The notes under the pieces are model-generated. The model made no database searches and was not told where the DNA came from. It saw nothing but the letters and a program-made list of their open reading frames with translations. The position numbers and the translations under genes are program-made. Shown piece after piece: positions 52,271 through 60,567 of a stretch of DNA of 62,064 nt; the first letter of the stretch is position 1; each line of letters begins with the position of its first letter. The DNA is from GCA-002790365 sp964486645 (lineage in GTDB: Bacteria; Bacteroidota; Ignavibacteria; Ignavibacteriales; Ignavibacteriaceae), in contig CAZAOG010000003.1 in NCBI GenBank assembly GCA_964486645.1, forward strand, positions 1 through 62,064. Reading direction: 5' to 3'.

Positions 52271-54262
52271 TTATAAAATTAAATCTATTTGAAGAGAAAG
52301 ACGATTATCAACATTATTATAAAGTAAAGATTCGCCTGAACTTAACTGTTTTTCGTAGGGTTTGTAGGTCTCTGCATATTTTAAAGAGATATTTAAGTAA
52401 TTTGTAATTTTATAAACGCCTACAAAATACCATCTTAAGCCTTTACCGAACAGTCCGATGTTCGAAAGCAAACCCCGCAGATCGTATTCGTATTCATAAA
52501 GAGAAGAGTTAAAAGATTTTGAATTGAAGAATATAATTCTTGAATTGATATATAGATTTTCCGACGGTTTTATTCTTACCTCCTGAAAAACAAGATAACC
52601 GAATTCGTCTTTATCCGATTCGGCTATTTTATAGTTTGTTATTTCAATTCTGCTCCTTAGCCTTAGATTTGGCGACGGGTTATAAATAAATTCGCCGCGG
52701 AGATTTTGCCTTTTTCTATTTACTATTTGCAAAGAACCGTCTAATTTTTCTGTTACTTCCTTCCGTTCAATTTTATATCTGAAAACGGTCTGCACTTTTT
52801 TGTAAGGTTTGGACCTTAAATTTATAAGTAATTCATCGCCTTGAGAAGGAACAGGATTTGAAAATGTTGCAAACGGAAATTTAAATAAGTCGTAATAAAT
52901 ATCGAATATTCCTATTGGTGAATTCCATTTGATTCCGTTGTAAATACCGAGTTCATTAGTTACCGCTCCCGACCTTTCGCCGAAACCGAATCCGTGAATA
53001 TTCGTAAAGTTTCCGGGATAACTTCTCACCGAAGTGACCCATCTCAATTTTCTGCTGACGGAGAATTGTAAACTTGTGATTGATGCAACGGATTTATCAT
53101 TATATGCCGTTTCACCGAAGAGGTTAATTTTATTAAAATACAGGTCGTAATAAAATGAGTAATAGTTAAAATTGTTTCCTTCCAGACCAAAAACAGAAGA
53201 TGATGTAAAAGGACTGCTGAATTTTGAGTTGTAATAAAGTATGCCGGCATTTATTGATTTATTACTTATATAATCCAAGCGAATGCCTTTAAATATTTCT
53301 TCGGCAGATTTTCTTTTTCTTATTTCCCTTGACGTTCTATGAAGTCCGTCTACAGGTACGGAAATGATTCTGGAAGTGAGCGGGTCTATATTTGCATCAA
53401 ATTTATTTTTAGAATAAAACACGGATAGTCTGTAAGAATTAAATTTTATCTTTACGGCAGCACCTCTAAAAAAATTATTTTCATCGGCACTTTTGTAGGG
53501 AGTTATATTTCTGTTCTTTTTCTTAACGGGATATACGGCATCGGCACCTTTTCCAAAACCGTATGGGCTCCATAGTGTAAGTCCCTGACCGAACTCCAAA
53601 GTATAATTGCCCACGACAAAATTAGTTAAATAGTTAAAATCCTTTACCTGCAAAAAGAAAGTGTTGAGATCGTTAATAGATTTTTCTCCCGGATCTTTCT
53701 CGGTAAGAACCCCAATGCTGTAATGAGAGTACGAAGCCGACAAACGATTATATATTTTCGCTTTTGAACCCTTATACTTCCCGTCAATAAAGCCTTTACG
53801 CGTCTGCAAATCGCTAATAATTCGACTTCTTAATTTTATTTTGGCAATGTAAGCAGGCTCTAAGGTAATTCTTTTTTTTACCGTTCTTACTTCAACAAAC
53901 GGATAAAGTTTTTTCTTCTGTTCGTTTGATAATGTTTTAATTAAAAACAGATCGTCTTTATTTCTGAATTTACCGGCTCTGTTTCTGTAATCGATAATTT
54001 CTTTCGCGGTCAAATAATCAATTGTGGGTATTTGCTGAAAGTCCGTAATATCGGCTGTATTTAAATTAATAGGATTATTGATTAAGTTTTCCAATACATC
54101 GTATAAATTAGAATTATCGGCTTCTGCGGAAGGTTCGTTGAACAGCTCGTCAATTAATTCTTGTATGTTAACTTGCGAAGAATCCGTTTGTGAATATGAA
54201 AAATATTGAAAGATAAAAAAAATAGAAAACAACAATAATATTTTGCAAGAGAATAATTTCAT
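52271..54262 (-). CDS. Secreted helix-hairpin-helix protein with predicted outer-membrane beta-barrel
   Basis: The product has 663 residues. A signal peptide (about 1-25, ILLLFSIFFIFQYFSYS) is followed by a ComEA-like helix-hairpin-helix region at about 55-130: NPINLNTADITDFQQIPTI, then KEIIDYRNRAGKF and KDDLFLIKTLS. The rest (about 140-663) is rich in alternating aromatic and polar strands (FFLQVKDFNYLTNFVVGNYTL, then FGQGLTLWSPYGFGKG) and ends in a strand-like tail, fitting a large outer-membrane barrel. The family is seen in Bacteroidota but its function is unknown; DNA uptake is a tempting idea from the HhH motif, though unproven. It forms an operon with the outer-membrane protein gene upstream (16-base gap). 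Confidence 0.75.
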   Translation of the reverse strand: MKLFSCKILLLFSIFFIFQYFSYSQTDSSQVNIQELIDELFNEPSAEADNSNLYDVLENLINNPINLNTADITDFQQIPTIDYLTAKEIIDYRNRAGKFRNKDDLFLIKTLSNEQKKKLYPFVEVRTVKKRITLEPAYIAKIKLRSRIISDLQTRKGFIDGKYKGSKAKIYNRLSASYSHYSIGVLTEKDPGEKSINDLNTFFLQVKDFNYLTNFVVGNYTLEFGQGLTLWSPYGFGKGADAVYPVKKKNRNITPYKSADENNFFRGAAVKIKFNSYRLSVFYSKNKFDANIDPLTSRIISVPVDGLHRTSREIRKRKSAEEIFKGIRLDYISNKSINAGILYYNSKFSSPFTSSSVFGLEGNNFNYYSFYYDLYFNKINLFGETAYNDKSVASITSLQFSVSRKLRWVTSVRSYPGNFTNIHGFGFGERSGAVTNELGIYNGIKWNSPIGIFDIYYDLFKFPFATFSNPVPSQGDELLINLRSKPYKKVQTVFRYKIERKEVTEKLDGSLQIVNRKRQNLRGEFIYNPSPNLRLRSRIEITNYKIAESDKDEFGYLVFQEVRIKPSENLYINSRIIFFNSKSFNSSLYEYEYDLRGLLSNIGLFGKGLRWYFVGVYKITNYLNISLKYAETYKPYEKQLSSGESLLYNNVDNRLSLQIDLIL

Positions 54263-54278
54263 CTGCCGTAATTGTAAA

Positions 54279-55094
54279 TTATTTTTTTCCTAAATCCATT
54301 ATAACGCCGAACTGATGTGTAAGTCCTAAGTCCTGATGAGTAAATACCGAATACCCCAGACTGAAAGAAGAGTAATGTATTCCTATTCCCGCAGAATAAC
54401 TCGGAGGTTCATTTGAAAAGCCCGACCTGATTGAAATATGTTTAATAATTTTGTAATCAATCCCGAAGTGAAAATTTGGGTTGTACTTTATATCTTTTTC
54501 CAATGCAAGATTTAAGGATAGGTCTTTAATAAAATTGTAGCTGAATCCTGTCCTTACAATAACGGGTATTTGATCTTCCGTATTGCCGTAAGAAGCCCGG
54601 TTTAAATTCCGGAGTGAAAAACCCCATTTTACTTTTTTAGAAATTTCGGCAAGTGCACCGAAGCTGAAATAAATGCTGCCGGCGTTACCGTAGTTCCGGA
54701 TTGAAACTGTCTGATAATTAAAAGTTAAACCGAAATAAAATTTGTTCAAATATTTATAGGAAAAACCCAACACAAATCTGTTCTCTCTAAAAAGCTCAAA
54801 ACCGTAGGTCATCGCTCCTATGCTTACCGCGCCGAATTCAAACGGTTCGGTATATGCAAAATATCCGTTGGCTAATTCTTTTAATCCGAAAGGAGAAGGA
54901 GAATAGTATAAGCCGATACTTCTTTGTTCTATTTGTGCTAAACCCGCGGGATTGTTGTAAAGTGCAAAAACATCGTTGCTTAATGCTACTCCGGAATTTG
55001 ATATCCCTGTCTCTTTTGCCCCCGGTAAAATTTGTGCATAAGAAGTAGAAGCAAAAATTAAGATTGAAAGAAAAATTAAAATTATATTTTTCAT
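54279..55094 (-). CDS. Outer-membrane beta-barrel protein, PorV/FadL-like
   Basis: The product has 271 residues with a signal peptide (about 1-20, ILIFASTSYAQ). The first part, SNSGVALSNDVFALYNNPAGLAQ, is the helix-turn seen at the N-terminus of PorV/UPF0164-type barrels. Strands follow, for example FRENRFVLGFSYKY and FHFGIDYKIIKHISIRSGF. It would sit in the outer membrane, possibly as partner of the HhH-barrel protein encoded 16 bases downstream. Function unknown. Confidence 0.75.
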   Translation of the reverse strand: MKNIILIFLSILIFASTSYAQILPGAKETGISNSGVALSNDVFALYNNPAGLAQIEQRSIGLYYSPSPFGLKELANGYFAYTEPFEFGAVSIGAMTYGFELFRENRFVLGFSYKYLNKFYFGLTFNYQTVSIRNYGNAGSIYFSFGALAEISKKVKWGFSLRNLNRASYGNTEDQIPVIVRTGFSYNFIKDLSLNLALEKDIKYNPNFHFGIDYKIIKHISIRSGFSNEPPSYSAGIGIHYSSFSLGYSVFTHQDLGLTHQFGVIMDLGKK

Positions 55095-55171
55095 TCTAAA
55101 ATAATTTTTATTGAACGCTTTTTACTAAATTCATATATTAAATTAACAAAAACAACAAAATATTTATAAAA

Positions 55172-56050
55172 ATGAAATATTTAATCATTTTGCTTTTTTC
55201 TTTCTCGCTTGTAATCAACGCACAAGAATTAAATTTTAAAGTAAGAGTTAATGTTGAAAACCTGGAAACCTATTACAGGGACTTACTTGAAAATTTTGCG
55301 AGCAGCGTTGAAGACTATATGAATAAAACTAAATTTTATGACGGAGAATGGGAAGGTAATAAGATTGAAGGTTCGATGGATATCTTCTTCATCTCGGGTT
55401 CTAATGAAGTTAATTACAGTGCACAGGTTGTAATTACAAGTCAAAGGGAGATTTATAATTCTATAAATTATACACGGATGTTAACAGTAAGCGACAACAA
55501 TTGGTCATTCCGATATGAAAGAGGACAACAATTTTACAAATATGAAACTTCCTTCGACCCTTTGACAAGTTTTTTGGATTTTTATGCTTATTTGGTTATC
55601 GGGTTTGACTTAGATTCGTACTCCGAATTAGCAGGTACTCCTTATTTTTCAAAAGCATTGGATATTGTTAATTTTGCCGTAACCGGCGGAGCTTCAAGTT
55701 CGTGGTTAAGTACTTCAGGCTCATACAGTAGAAGAAGATTAGTCGAAGAATTGCTGGATGAAAGATACAGACCTTTCAGAGAAGGGATTTATGATTATTT
55801 TTACGGAGTTGATGTTTATAGTCAAAGTAAAAAAGTGGCTCAAAGAGAAATAGTAAAATTTGTAGATAAAGTTGCAGCAATTAAAGATAAAATAGACATC
55901 AGAAGTGTGCTGCTTAAAACATTTTTTGATACAAAATATGGGGAGATAATAGAAAAATTAAAAGGATATCAGGATAAAAGGGGTATCCTTTTAAAGTTAA
56001 AGAAAATAGACCCCGCACACTCGGCTAAATACGATGAAGCTATGAATTAG
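55172..56050 (+). CDS. PorD-like type IX secretion protein (DUF4835)
   Basis: The product has 292 residues with a signal peptide ending VINAQ. The beginning ELNFKVRVNVENLE is characteristic of DUF4835/PorD (often ELNCKVTVN). Further family text is NWEGNKI-like (GEWEGNKIEGSM), the SFDPLTSFLDFYAYLVIGFDLDSY block, and the C-terminal RREIVKFVDKVA-like helix. PorD is a periplasmic protein linked to type IX secretion in Bacteroidota. Its presence fits the T9SS cargo seen elsewhere in the window. It is divergent from the outer-membrane protein operon and ends four bases from the convergent GNAT gene. Confidence 0.85.
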   Translation: MKYLIILLFSFSLVINAQELNFKVRVNVENLETYYRDLLENFASSVEDYMNKTKFYDGEWEGNKIEGSMDIFFISGSNEVNYSAQVVITSQREIYNSINYTRMLTVSDNNWSFRYERGQQFYKYETSFDPLTSFLDFYAYLVIGFDLDSYSELAGTPYFSKALDIVNFAVTGGASSSWLSTSGSYSRRRLVEELLDERYRPFREGIYDYFYGVDVYSQSKKVAQREIVKFVDKVAAIKDKIDIRSVLLKTFFDTKYGEIIEKLKGYQDKRGILLKLKKIDPAHSAKYDEAMN

Positions 56051-56054
56051 ATTA

Positions 56055-57176
56055 TTATATCTCTATTTCATAAATTCTGTATCGTTTATAAATTTCACCT
56101 TTCATTACTTGTGCGCCTCTGTTCATCATTTCGTTGTCTTCCAAAACCCAGCTTGCTTCACCAAGGTCAATTCCTATTTTATGCGCACGCATAAGAACAT
56201 CCCAATAGAACACTGCGTCAAGTCCTCTTTTTTGATATTCGGGAATTATGCCGAGTGTTAAAACTCTTGACCACTTTATGTTTTTCTTCTCTGTAAAAAG
56301 TTTGATAAATCCGAAAGGCAGAAGTCTACCGTTCATCTTTTTTAATACGTAATTATAGTCAAGCATTACCAAAGCAAAGCCGACAAGTTTATTATCAATT
56401 TCACCGAACAGAACCAATGACGGTTCAACAAGAGGCTTTAATTCCTTGGCAATATTGTCTATTTCTTTTTCGGTCATCGGAATAAAACCCCAGTTGGGTG
56501 CCCACGCTTTATTATAAACGTATTTTACTTTTTCCAATTCGGATTTGAAATTTTTAAGATCGATTTGAGTTATTTTTATGCCTGAGCGTTTCCGGGCTAT
56601 CTCAGCTACTCTTTTTAGTTTACCCGAAGATGCAACTTTTTCATGTTCCAATTTATATGCATACAGATCTTTTGCTTTTTTAAAGCCGTAGTTATCGCAC
56701 AACTTCAGATAGTATTTTGGATTGTAGGGCATCATTATGCGGGGAGAGTCATCGAATCCCTCTAACAGCATTCCGTATTCATCGTTGCTCGAGGGATTTG
56801 CCGGTCCGCGCATAGCATCTAAATTCTTATCCTTAAGCCAATTTTTAGCTGCATCAAATAAAGCGTTAGCTACATCCTGATCGTCAATGCATTCAAAGAA
56901 TCCGAAAAATCCGATGTTTTCGTTATGATATTTGATATGAAGGTCGTTTTTTATTGCCGCGATTCTTCCGACAATATTTCCGTCCCTATAAGCTAAAAAA
57001 TATTCGGCTTGAGCGTTTTCAAAAAACGGGTTCTTATTTTTGTCTAAAATCTTTTTTCTATCCATTATTAAGGGCGGAACCCAGTAATCGTTTCCTTTGT
57101 AAATCTGCCAAGGAAATTTTATAAATTTCATTAAATCTTTTTTATTCGATACAGTTTTTAATTCTATATTATCCAT
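56055..57176 (-). CDS. GNAT-fold acyltransferase, candidate bacterial ceramide synthase
   Basis: The product has 373 residues and is soluble. Residues about 1-190 contain the FPWQIYKGNDYWVPPL and FFENAQAEYFLAYRDGNIVGRIAAI segments and an MRGPANPSSNDEYGMLLEGF block found in a Bacteroidota/Proteobacteria family of GNAT-like proteins. The C-terminal half is a second GNAT-like core with LTLGIIPEYQKRGLDAVFYWDV, where the QKRGLD loop would bind acyl-CoA, and ends EIYKRYRIYEIEI. It lies 72 bases downstream of the serine palmitoyltransferase gene on the same strand. Bacterial ceramide synthase is reported to be a GNAT-like acyltransferase, so N-acylation of a sphingoid base is the best guess from context. 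Confidence 0.7.
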   Translation of the reverse strand: MDNIELKTVSNKKDLMKFIKFPWQIYKGNDYWVPPLIMDRKKILDKNKNPFFENAQAEYFLAYRDGNIVGRIAAIKNDLHIKYHNENIGFFGFFECIDDQDVANALFDAAKNWLKDKNLDAMRGPANPSSNDEYGMLLEGFDDSPRIMMPYNPKYYLKLCDNYGFKKAKDLYAYKLEHEKVASSGKLKRVAEIARKRSGIKITQIDLKNFKSELEKVKYVYNKAWAPNWGFIPMTEKEIDNIAKELKPLVEPSLVLFGEIDNKLVGFALVMLDYNYVLKKMNGRLLPFGFIKLFTEKKNIKWSRVLTLGIIPEYQKRGLDAVFYWDVLMRAHKIGIDLGEASWVLEDNEMMNRGAQVMKGEIYKRYRIYEIEI

Positions 57177-57248
57177 AATTTAGTACAACCCTAATATGAA
57201 AAAGCATACCTTTTTTGATATGATCTTATATTAAAAATAAATTGTTAA

Positions 57249-58439
57249 TTAAATTATCCCCAATTCTTTTCCGGTTTCCTTGAAGATATCTAATAATTGC
57301 GACAGATGTTCTTCGTTGTGAGTTGCCATATAGCTTGTTCTCATCATTTGTCTGCCTTCAGGTACTCCGGGAGAGATGAACACGTTCACAAATACGCCTT
57401 TATCGTAAAGAATTCGCCACATTTGGAAAGCCAAGTCATCGTTACCTACAATAACAGGAACAATACCCGTTCTTCCTTCTAACACCGTAAATCCTAAATC
57501 TTTTAATCCTTCTCTGACAAATTTAGCGTTATATATAAGTTTATCAACTCTTTCAGGTTCGGTCTCTAAAATGTTTAATGCAGCAAGTGCGGACGCAACG
57601 GATGCAGGGGTTGGCGATGCACTGAATATTAACGCAGAAGACATATGTTTAATATAATCAACTACTTTAGCATCACCTGCTACAAATCCGCCCAGCGAAG
57701 CAAAAGTTTTACTGAATGTGCCCATGGTTAAATCAATTTCATCTTCAAGATTAAATTCGCTGGCGGTACCTTTGCCGCCTTTACCGATTACGCCCACTGC
57801 GTGTGCGTCATCAATTAAAATTTTAGCATTATATTTTTTTGCAATTTCATTTAATTTGGGCAGGTCAACTATTTCACCGCCGGTACTGAACACACCGTCA
57901 CTAACAATAAGTTTACCGGCATCTTCAGGTAATCTGGATATTACTCTTTCAAGGTCGTCCATATCTTCGTGCTTGTATCTTACCATATCGGCAGTTGCAC
58001 CTTTGGCCATTAAGGTGCCCGCAACTATGCTTGCGTGATTGTCTTTATCGGAAATAACATAATCACCTCTTTGAACCAATGTAGGAATAATTCCTTGAGC
58101 CGTTTGATAACCGGTACTGAATAAAAGTACCGCATCTTTATTAAAAAAGTTAGCAAGCCTATTTTCAAGCTCAATATGCAAGTCAAGAGTTCCTGTTAAG
58201 TATCTTGAACCCGAACAGCCGGTACCGTATTTTCTTACGGCTTCTATGGCAGCTTCTTTAACTTTGGGATGTGCAGTTAATCCCAAATAGTTATTTGAGC
58301 CTGCCATAATCATTTTTCTTCCTTCTATTTGAACAACCGGACCTTCATTTTCTTCAATTGCTCTAAAATAAGGATAAAGCCCTGCTGCTTTAATATCGTC
58401 TGCTCTGGTAAAATCGTAACACTTTTTAAATAAATCCAA
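57249..58439 (-). CDS. spt: Serine palmitoyltransferase-like alpha-oxoamine synthase
   Basis: The product has 396 residues, the size of soluble bacterial SPT. It is a PLP enzyme condensing an amino acid with an acyl-CoA. Key parts are SNNYLGLTAHPKV, GTGCSGSRYLTGT, DNHASI with the PLP-stacking His135, IDDAHAVGV with the PLP-binding Asp/His, and TFSKTFASLGG with Schiff-base Lys244. The opening (AAGLYPYFRAIEENEG) is like Sphingobacterium/Bacteroides SPT and unlike glycine C-acetyltransferase or BioF. Neighbours (a GNAT acyltransferase and an SDR) fit ceramide synthesis, which supports SPT. KBL activity is the main alternative. Gene pair with the GNAT gene, divergent from the SDR gene. Confidence 0.85.
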   Translation of the reverse strand: MDLFKKCYDFTRADDIKAAGLYPYFRAIEENEGPVVQIEGRKMIMAGSNNYLGLTAHPKVKEAAIEAVRKYGTGCSGSRYLTGTLDLHIELENRLANFFNKDAVLLFSTGYQTAQGIIPTLVQRGDYVISDKDNHASIVAGTLMAKGATADMVRYKHEDMDDLERVISRLPEDAGKLIVSDGVFSTGGEIVDLPKLNEIAKKYNAKILIDDAHAVGVIGKGGKGTASEFNLEDEIDLTMGTFSKTFASLGGFVAGDAKVVDYIKHMSSALIFSASPTPASVASALAALNILETEPERVDKLIYNAKFVREGLKDLGFTVLEGRTGIVPVIVGNDDLAFQMWRILYDKGVFVNVFISPGVPEGRQMMRTSYMATHNEEHLSQLLDIFKETGKELGII

Positions 58440-58559
58440 AAATTCCTCCTAATTATGATAAATAGTGATATGCAAAATTTGTAATATTAAAAATTAAATT
58501 TCTTAAATTTAGACATAAAATACAAAGTTAAAAACAATTTACGAGAAAATATATATTAT

Positions 58560-59552
58560 ATGAAAAATAATTTTATTGCCGTCGTAACGGGCGGTACAGG
58601 TTTTGTCGGCAGTCATTTGGTCGATTTATTAATTAAAAAAGGTTTTACGGTTAGATGCATTACAAGAAAAACAAGTAACCTGCGCTGGCTTGAAGGAAAA
58701 CCGGTTGAAATTTACGATTGCGGCTTATTTGACGTTGATAAATTGAAAAAGGTTTTGGATAAAGCCGACTATGTTTATCACGTTGCCGGTGTTGTAAAAT
58801 CAAAAAAACCGGAAGGCTATTTTAAAGGAAACGTTGAAACAACAAGAAATCTTTTGGAAGCTGCTTCCGAAACGGCAGCCGAACTTAAACGATTTATTGT
58901 TATAAGCAGTCAGACTGCTACCGGTCCGTCGTTAGACGGTAAACCCGTAAATGAAAAAACGGTTTGCAGACCTATTACAACATACGGCAGAAGTAAAGTT
59001 GAAGAAGAGGAACTTGCAAAAAAATATATGGATAAAATTCCCATAACAATTTGCCGCGCCCCTGCTGTGTACGGGGAAAGAGATACCGAAATATTAATTT
59101 ATTTTAAAACTTTCAATAAAGGAATAACAACAAGAATTGGATTTGATACCAAGTCTGTTAGTTTAATCCATGCTTTAGACTTGGTAGACGGTATTTATAA
59201 AAGTTCAATTGAAACGAAAGCAATCGGAGAAACATATTTTATCAGTTCGGAGAAATTTTATACGTGGGAAGAAATCGGTAAAGTAACTTCTCAAGTTTTA
59301 AATAAAAATCCGATTACAATAAAATTCCCTCATTTCTTAGTTTTTACTATTGCTGCTTTTGCGCAGTTCTTTTCCTTATTCGGTACTAAAGCCGCTACAT
59401 TGAACCTTGAAAAGGCAAAGGACATAACTCAAAAAAACTGGATTTGCGATACTTCAAAAGCAGTGAAAGATTTGGGATATAAACAGAACATATCTTTGGA
59501 AGAAGGAATTAAACGAACCTGTGAGTGGTATAAAAAAATGAATTGGATTTGA
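58560..59552 (+). CDS. NAD(P)-dependent extended SDR, candidate ceramide-pathway reductase (CerR-like)
   Basis: The product has 330 residues. The Rossmann motif is VTGGTGFVGSHLVD at about 9-22; the active-site Tyr142-x-x-x-Lys146 is in TTYGRSKVEEE, with the SSQTATGPS strand before it. A hydrophobic stretch near residues 258-275 (FLVFTIAAFAQFFSLFG) could associate with membrane. The overall text (YHVAGVVKSK, NVETTRNLLEAA) is that of NAD-dependent epimerase/dehydratases. In characterised bacteria a protein of this class reduces the 3-keto group of the sphingoid precursor. Here it starts 121 bases from the divergent SPT gene. The specific role is inferred from linkage. Confidence 0.8.
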   Translation: MKNNFIAVVTGGTGFVGSHLVDLLIKKGFTVRCITRKTSNLRWLEGKPVEIYDCGLFDVDKLKKVLDKADYVYHVAGVVKSKKPEGYFKGNVETTRNLLEAASETAAELKRFIVISSQTATGPSLDGKPVNEKTVCRPITTYGRSKVEEEELAKKYMDKIPITICRAPAVYGERDTEILIYFKTFNKGITTRIGFDTKSVSLIHALDLVDGIYKSSIETKAIGETYFISSEKFYTWEEIGKVTSQVLNKNPITIKFPHFLVFTIAAFAQFFSLFGTKAATLNLEKAKDITQKNWICDTSKAVKDLGYKQNISLEEGIKRTCEWYKKMNWI

Positions 59553-59596
59553 GTAATTAAAAAGTTAATAGCTTGGTAAACGGTAATAAATTGCAA

Positions 59597-60448
59597 ATGA
59601 AAAGTTATTTTAGAAGATATAAAATACAGTCCAAGCCTTTCAATCCTGAAATACTCAGCAGTATTTTATGGGAAATAAACATAGAAGGGATCGATGAAAA
59701 AAATAATTTTCTGTATGTTTTCTCCTCGGAAAATAGTAACGTCAATAAAAAATTAATTATAGCACAATTAAAGAAACTTGAGAAAGAAAAATTAATAGAA
59801 AGTTTTACCGTTGAAGAAAAAATAATACAAAATAAAAACTGGAATGAGGAGTGGGAAAAAAAGTTAAAGGTAGTAAGGGTATCCGATAGAATTGTTATAA
59901 AACCTTCTTTCAGAAATTATAAGAAAGTTGATGATGAGATTGTTATTACTATCGATCCCAAGATGTCATTCGGTACCGGTAATCACGCTACAACAAAACT
60001 TGTAGTTTTAATGCTTGAAAAATATTTGAAGAAAGGGGATAGAGTGCTGGACGTAGGTTCCGGTACGGGCATTCTCTCAATTGCTGCCGTAAAATTAGGC
60101 GCTGTGTCTGCGTTGGCAATCGATAACGATGATTGGTGTTTTGAAAACGGTAAAGAAAATTGTCTGTTGAATAATGTAGAGAGTAAAGTGGAAATTAGAA
60201 ATTGCGAGATATTCGAAGTAGAAGAAAAAGATTTTTCGTTGATAATCTCTAACATTCAAAAAAATGTTTTAATGGAGATTGCACCTGAATTAAAAAAAAG
60301 AACGAAAGAGAAGGGAAAGCTAATACTTTCAGGAATACTGGAAGGGGACAAAAACGAAATGGTTGAGTGTTACTCGGCACTCGGATTTAAATTTGTAGAT
60401 TATATGCAGATTGATGAGTGGATAACATTGGTCTTCAAATTCGGATAA
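59597..60448 (+). CDS. prmA: Ribosomal protein L11 methyltransferase
   Basis: The product has 283 residues from the ATG at 59597; the TTG at 59573 is a less likely start. The N-terminal substrate-recognition domain is followed by the linker NWNEEWEKKLK and DRIVIKPSF, then the SAM-binding domain: IDPKMSFGTGNHATTKLV, motif I DVGSGTGILSIAAVKLG, and LIISNIQKNVLMEIAP at the catalytic motif, where most PrmA proteins have a similar ANI segment. It trimethylates lysines and the N-terminus of ribosomal protein L11. It sits 44 bases after the SDR gene and may be transcribed with it, without functional link. Confidence 0.9.
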   Translation: MKSYFRRYKIQSKPFNPEILSSILWEINIEGIDEKNNFLYVFSSENSNVNKKLIIAQLKKLEKEKLIESFTVEEKIIQNKNWNEEWEKKLKVVRVSDRIVIKPSFRNYKKVDDEIVITIDPKMSFGTGNHATTKLVVLMLEKYLKKGDRVLDVGSGTGILSIAAVKLGAVSALAIDNDDWCFENGKENCLLNNVESKVEIRNCEIFEVEEKDFSLIISNIQKNVLMEIAPELKKRTKEKGKLILSGILEGDKNEMVECYSALGFKFVDYMQIDEWITLVFKFG

Positions 60449-60476
60449 AATTTATTATATTCTTTTAGATTTATTT

Positions 60477-60524
60477 TTGCCGCGACACACCAAAGGCGGT
60501 TAAAAATTCGCGAATTAGCGGCAA
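60477..60524. repeat. Orphan palindromic repeat of the GxxExxY type
   Basis: AATTCGCGAATTAGCGGC (60505-60522) is the exact reverse complement of the 18-base repeat that frames the GxxExxY gene at 8532. A matching TTGCCGC lies at 60477-60483, so the whole can fold as a hairpin with GCGGCAA. It may also end transcription of both convergent genes (a run of Ts follows at 60526-60539). Confidence 0.8.
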
Positions 60525-60567
60525 GTTTTCTTTTTTTTTAATTCACAGAAGTTAAATTTATTTTGTT

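Noticed and set aside
52271..54262. Competence protein ComEA
   Set aside because: The HhH motif is present but ComEA is a small protein; here it is followed by a 500-residue predicted barrel, so the name would mislead.
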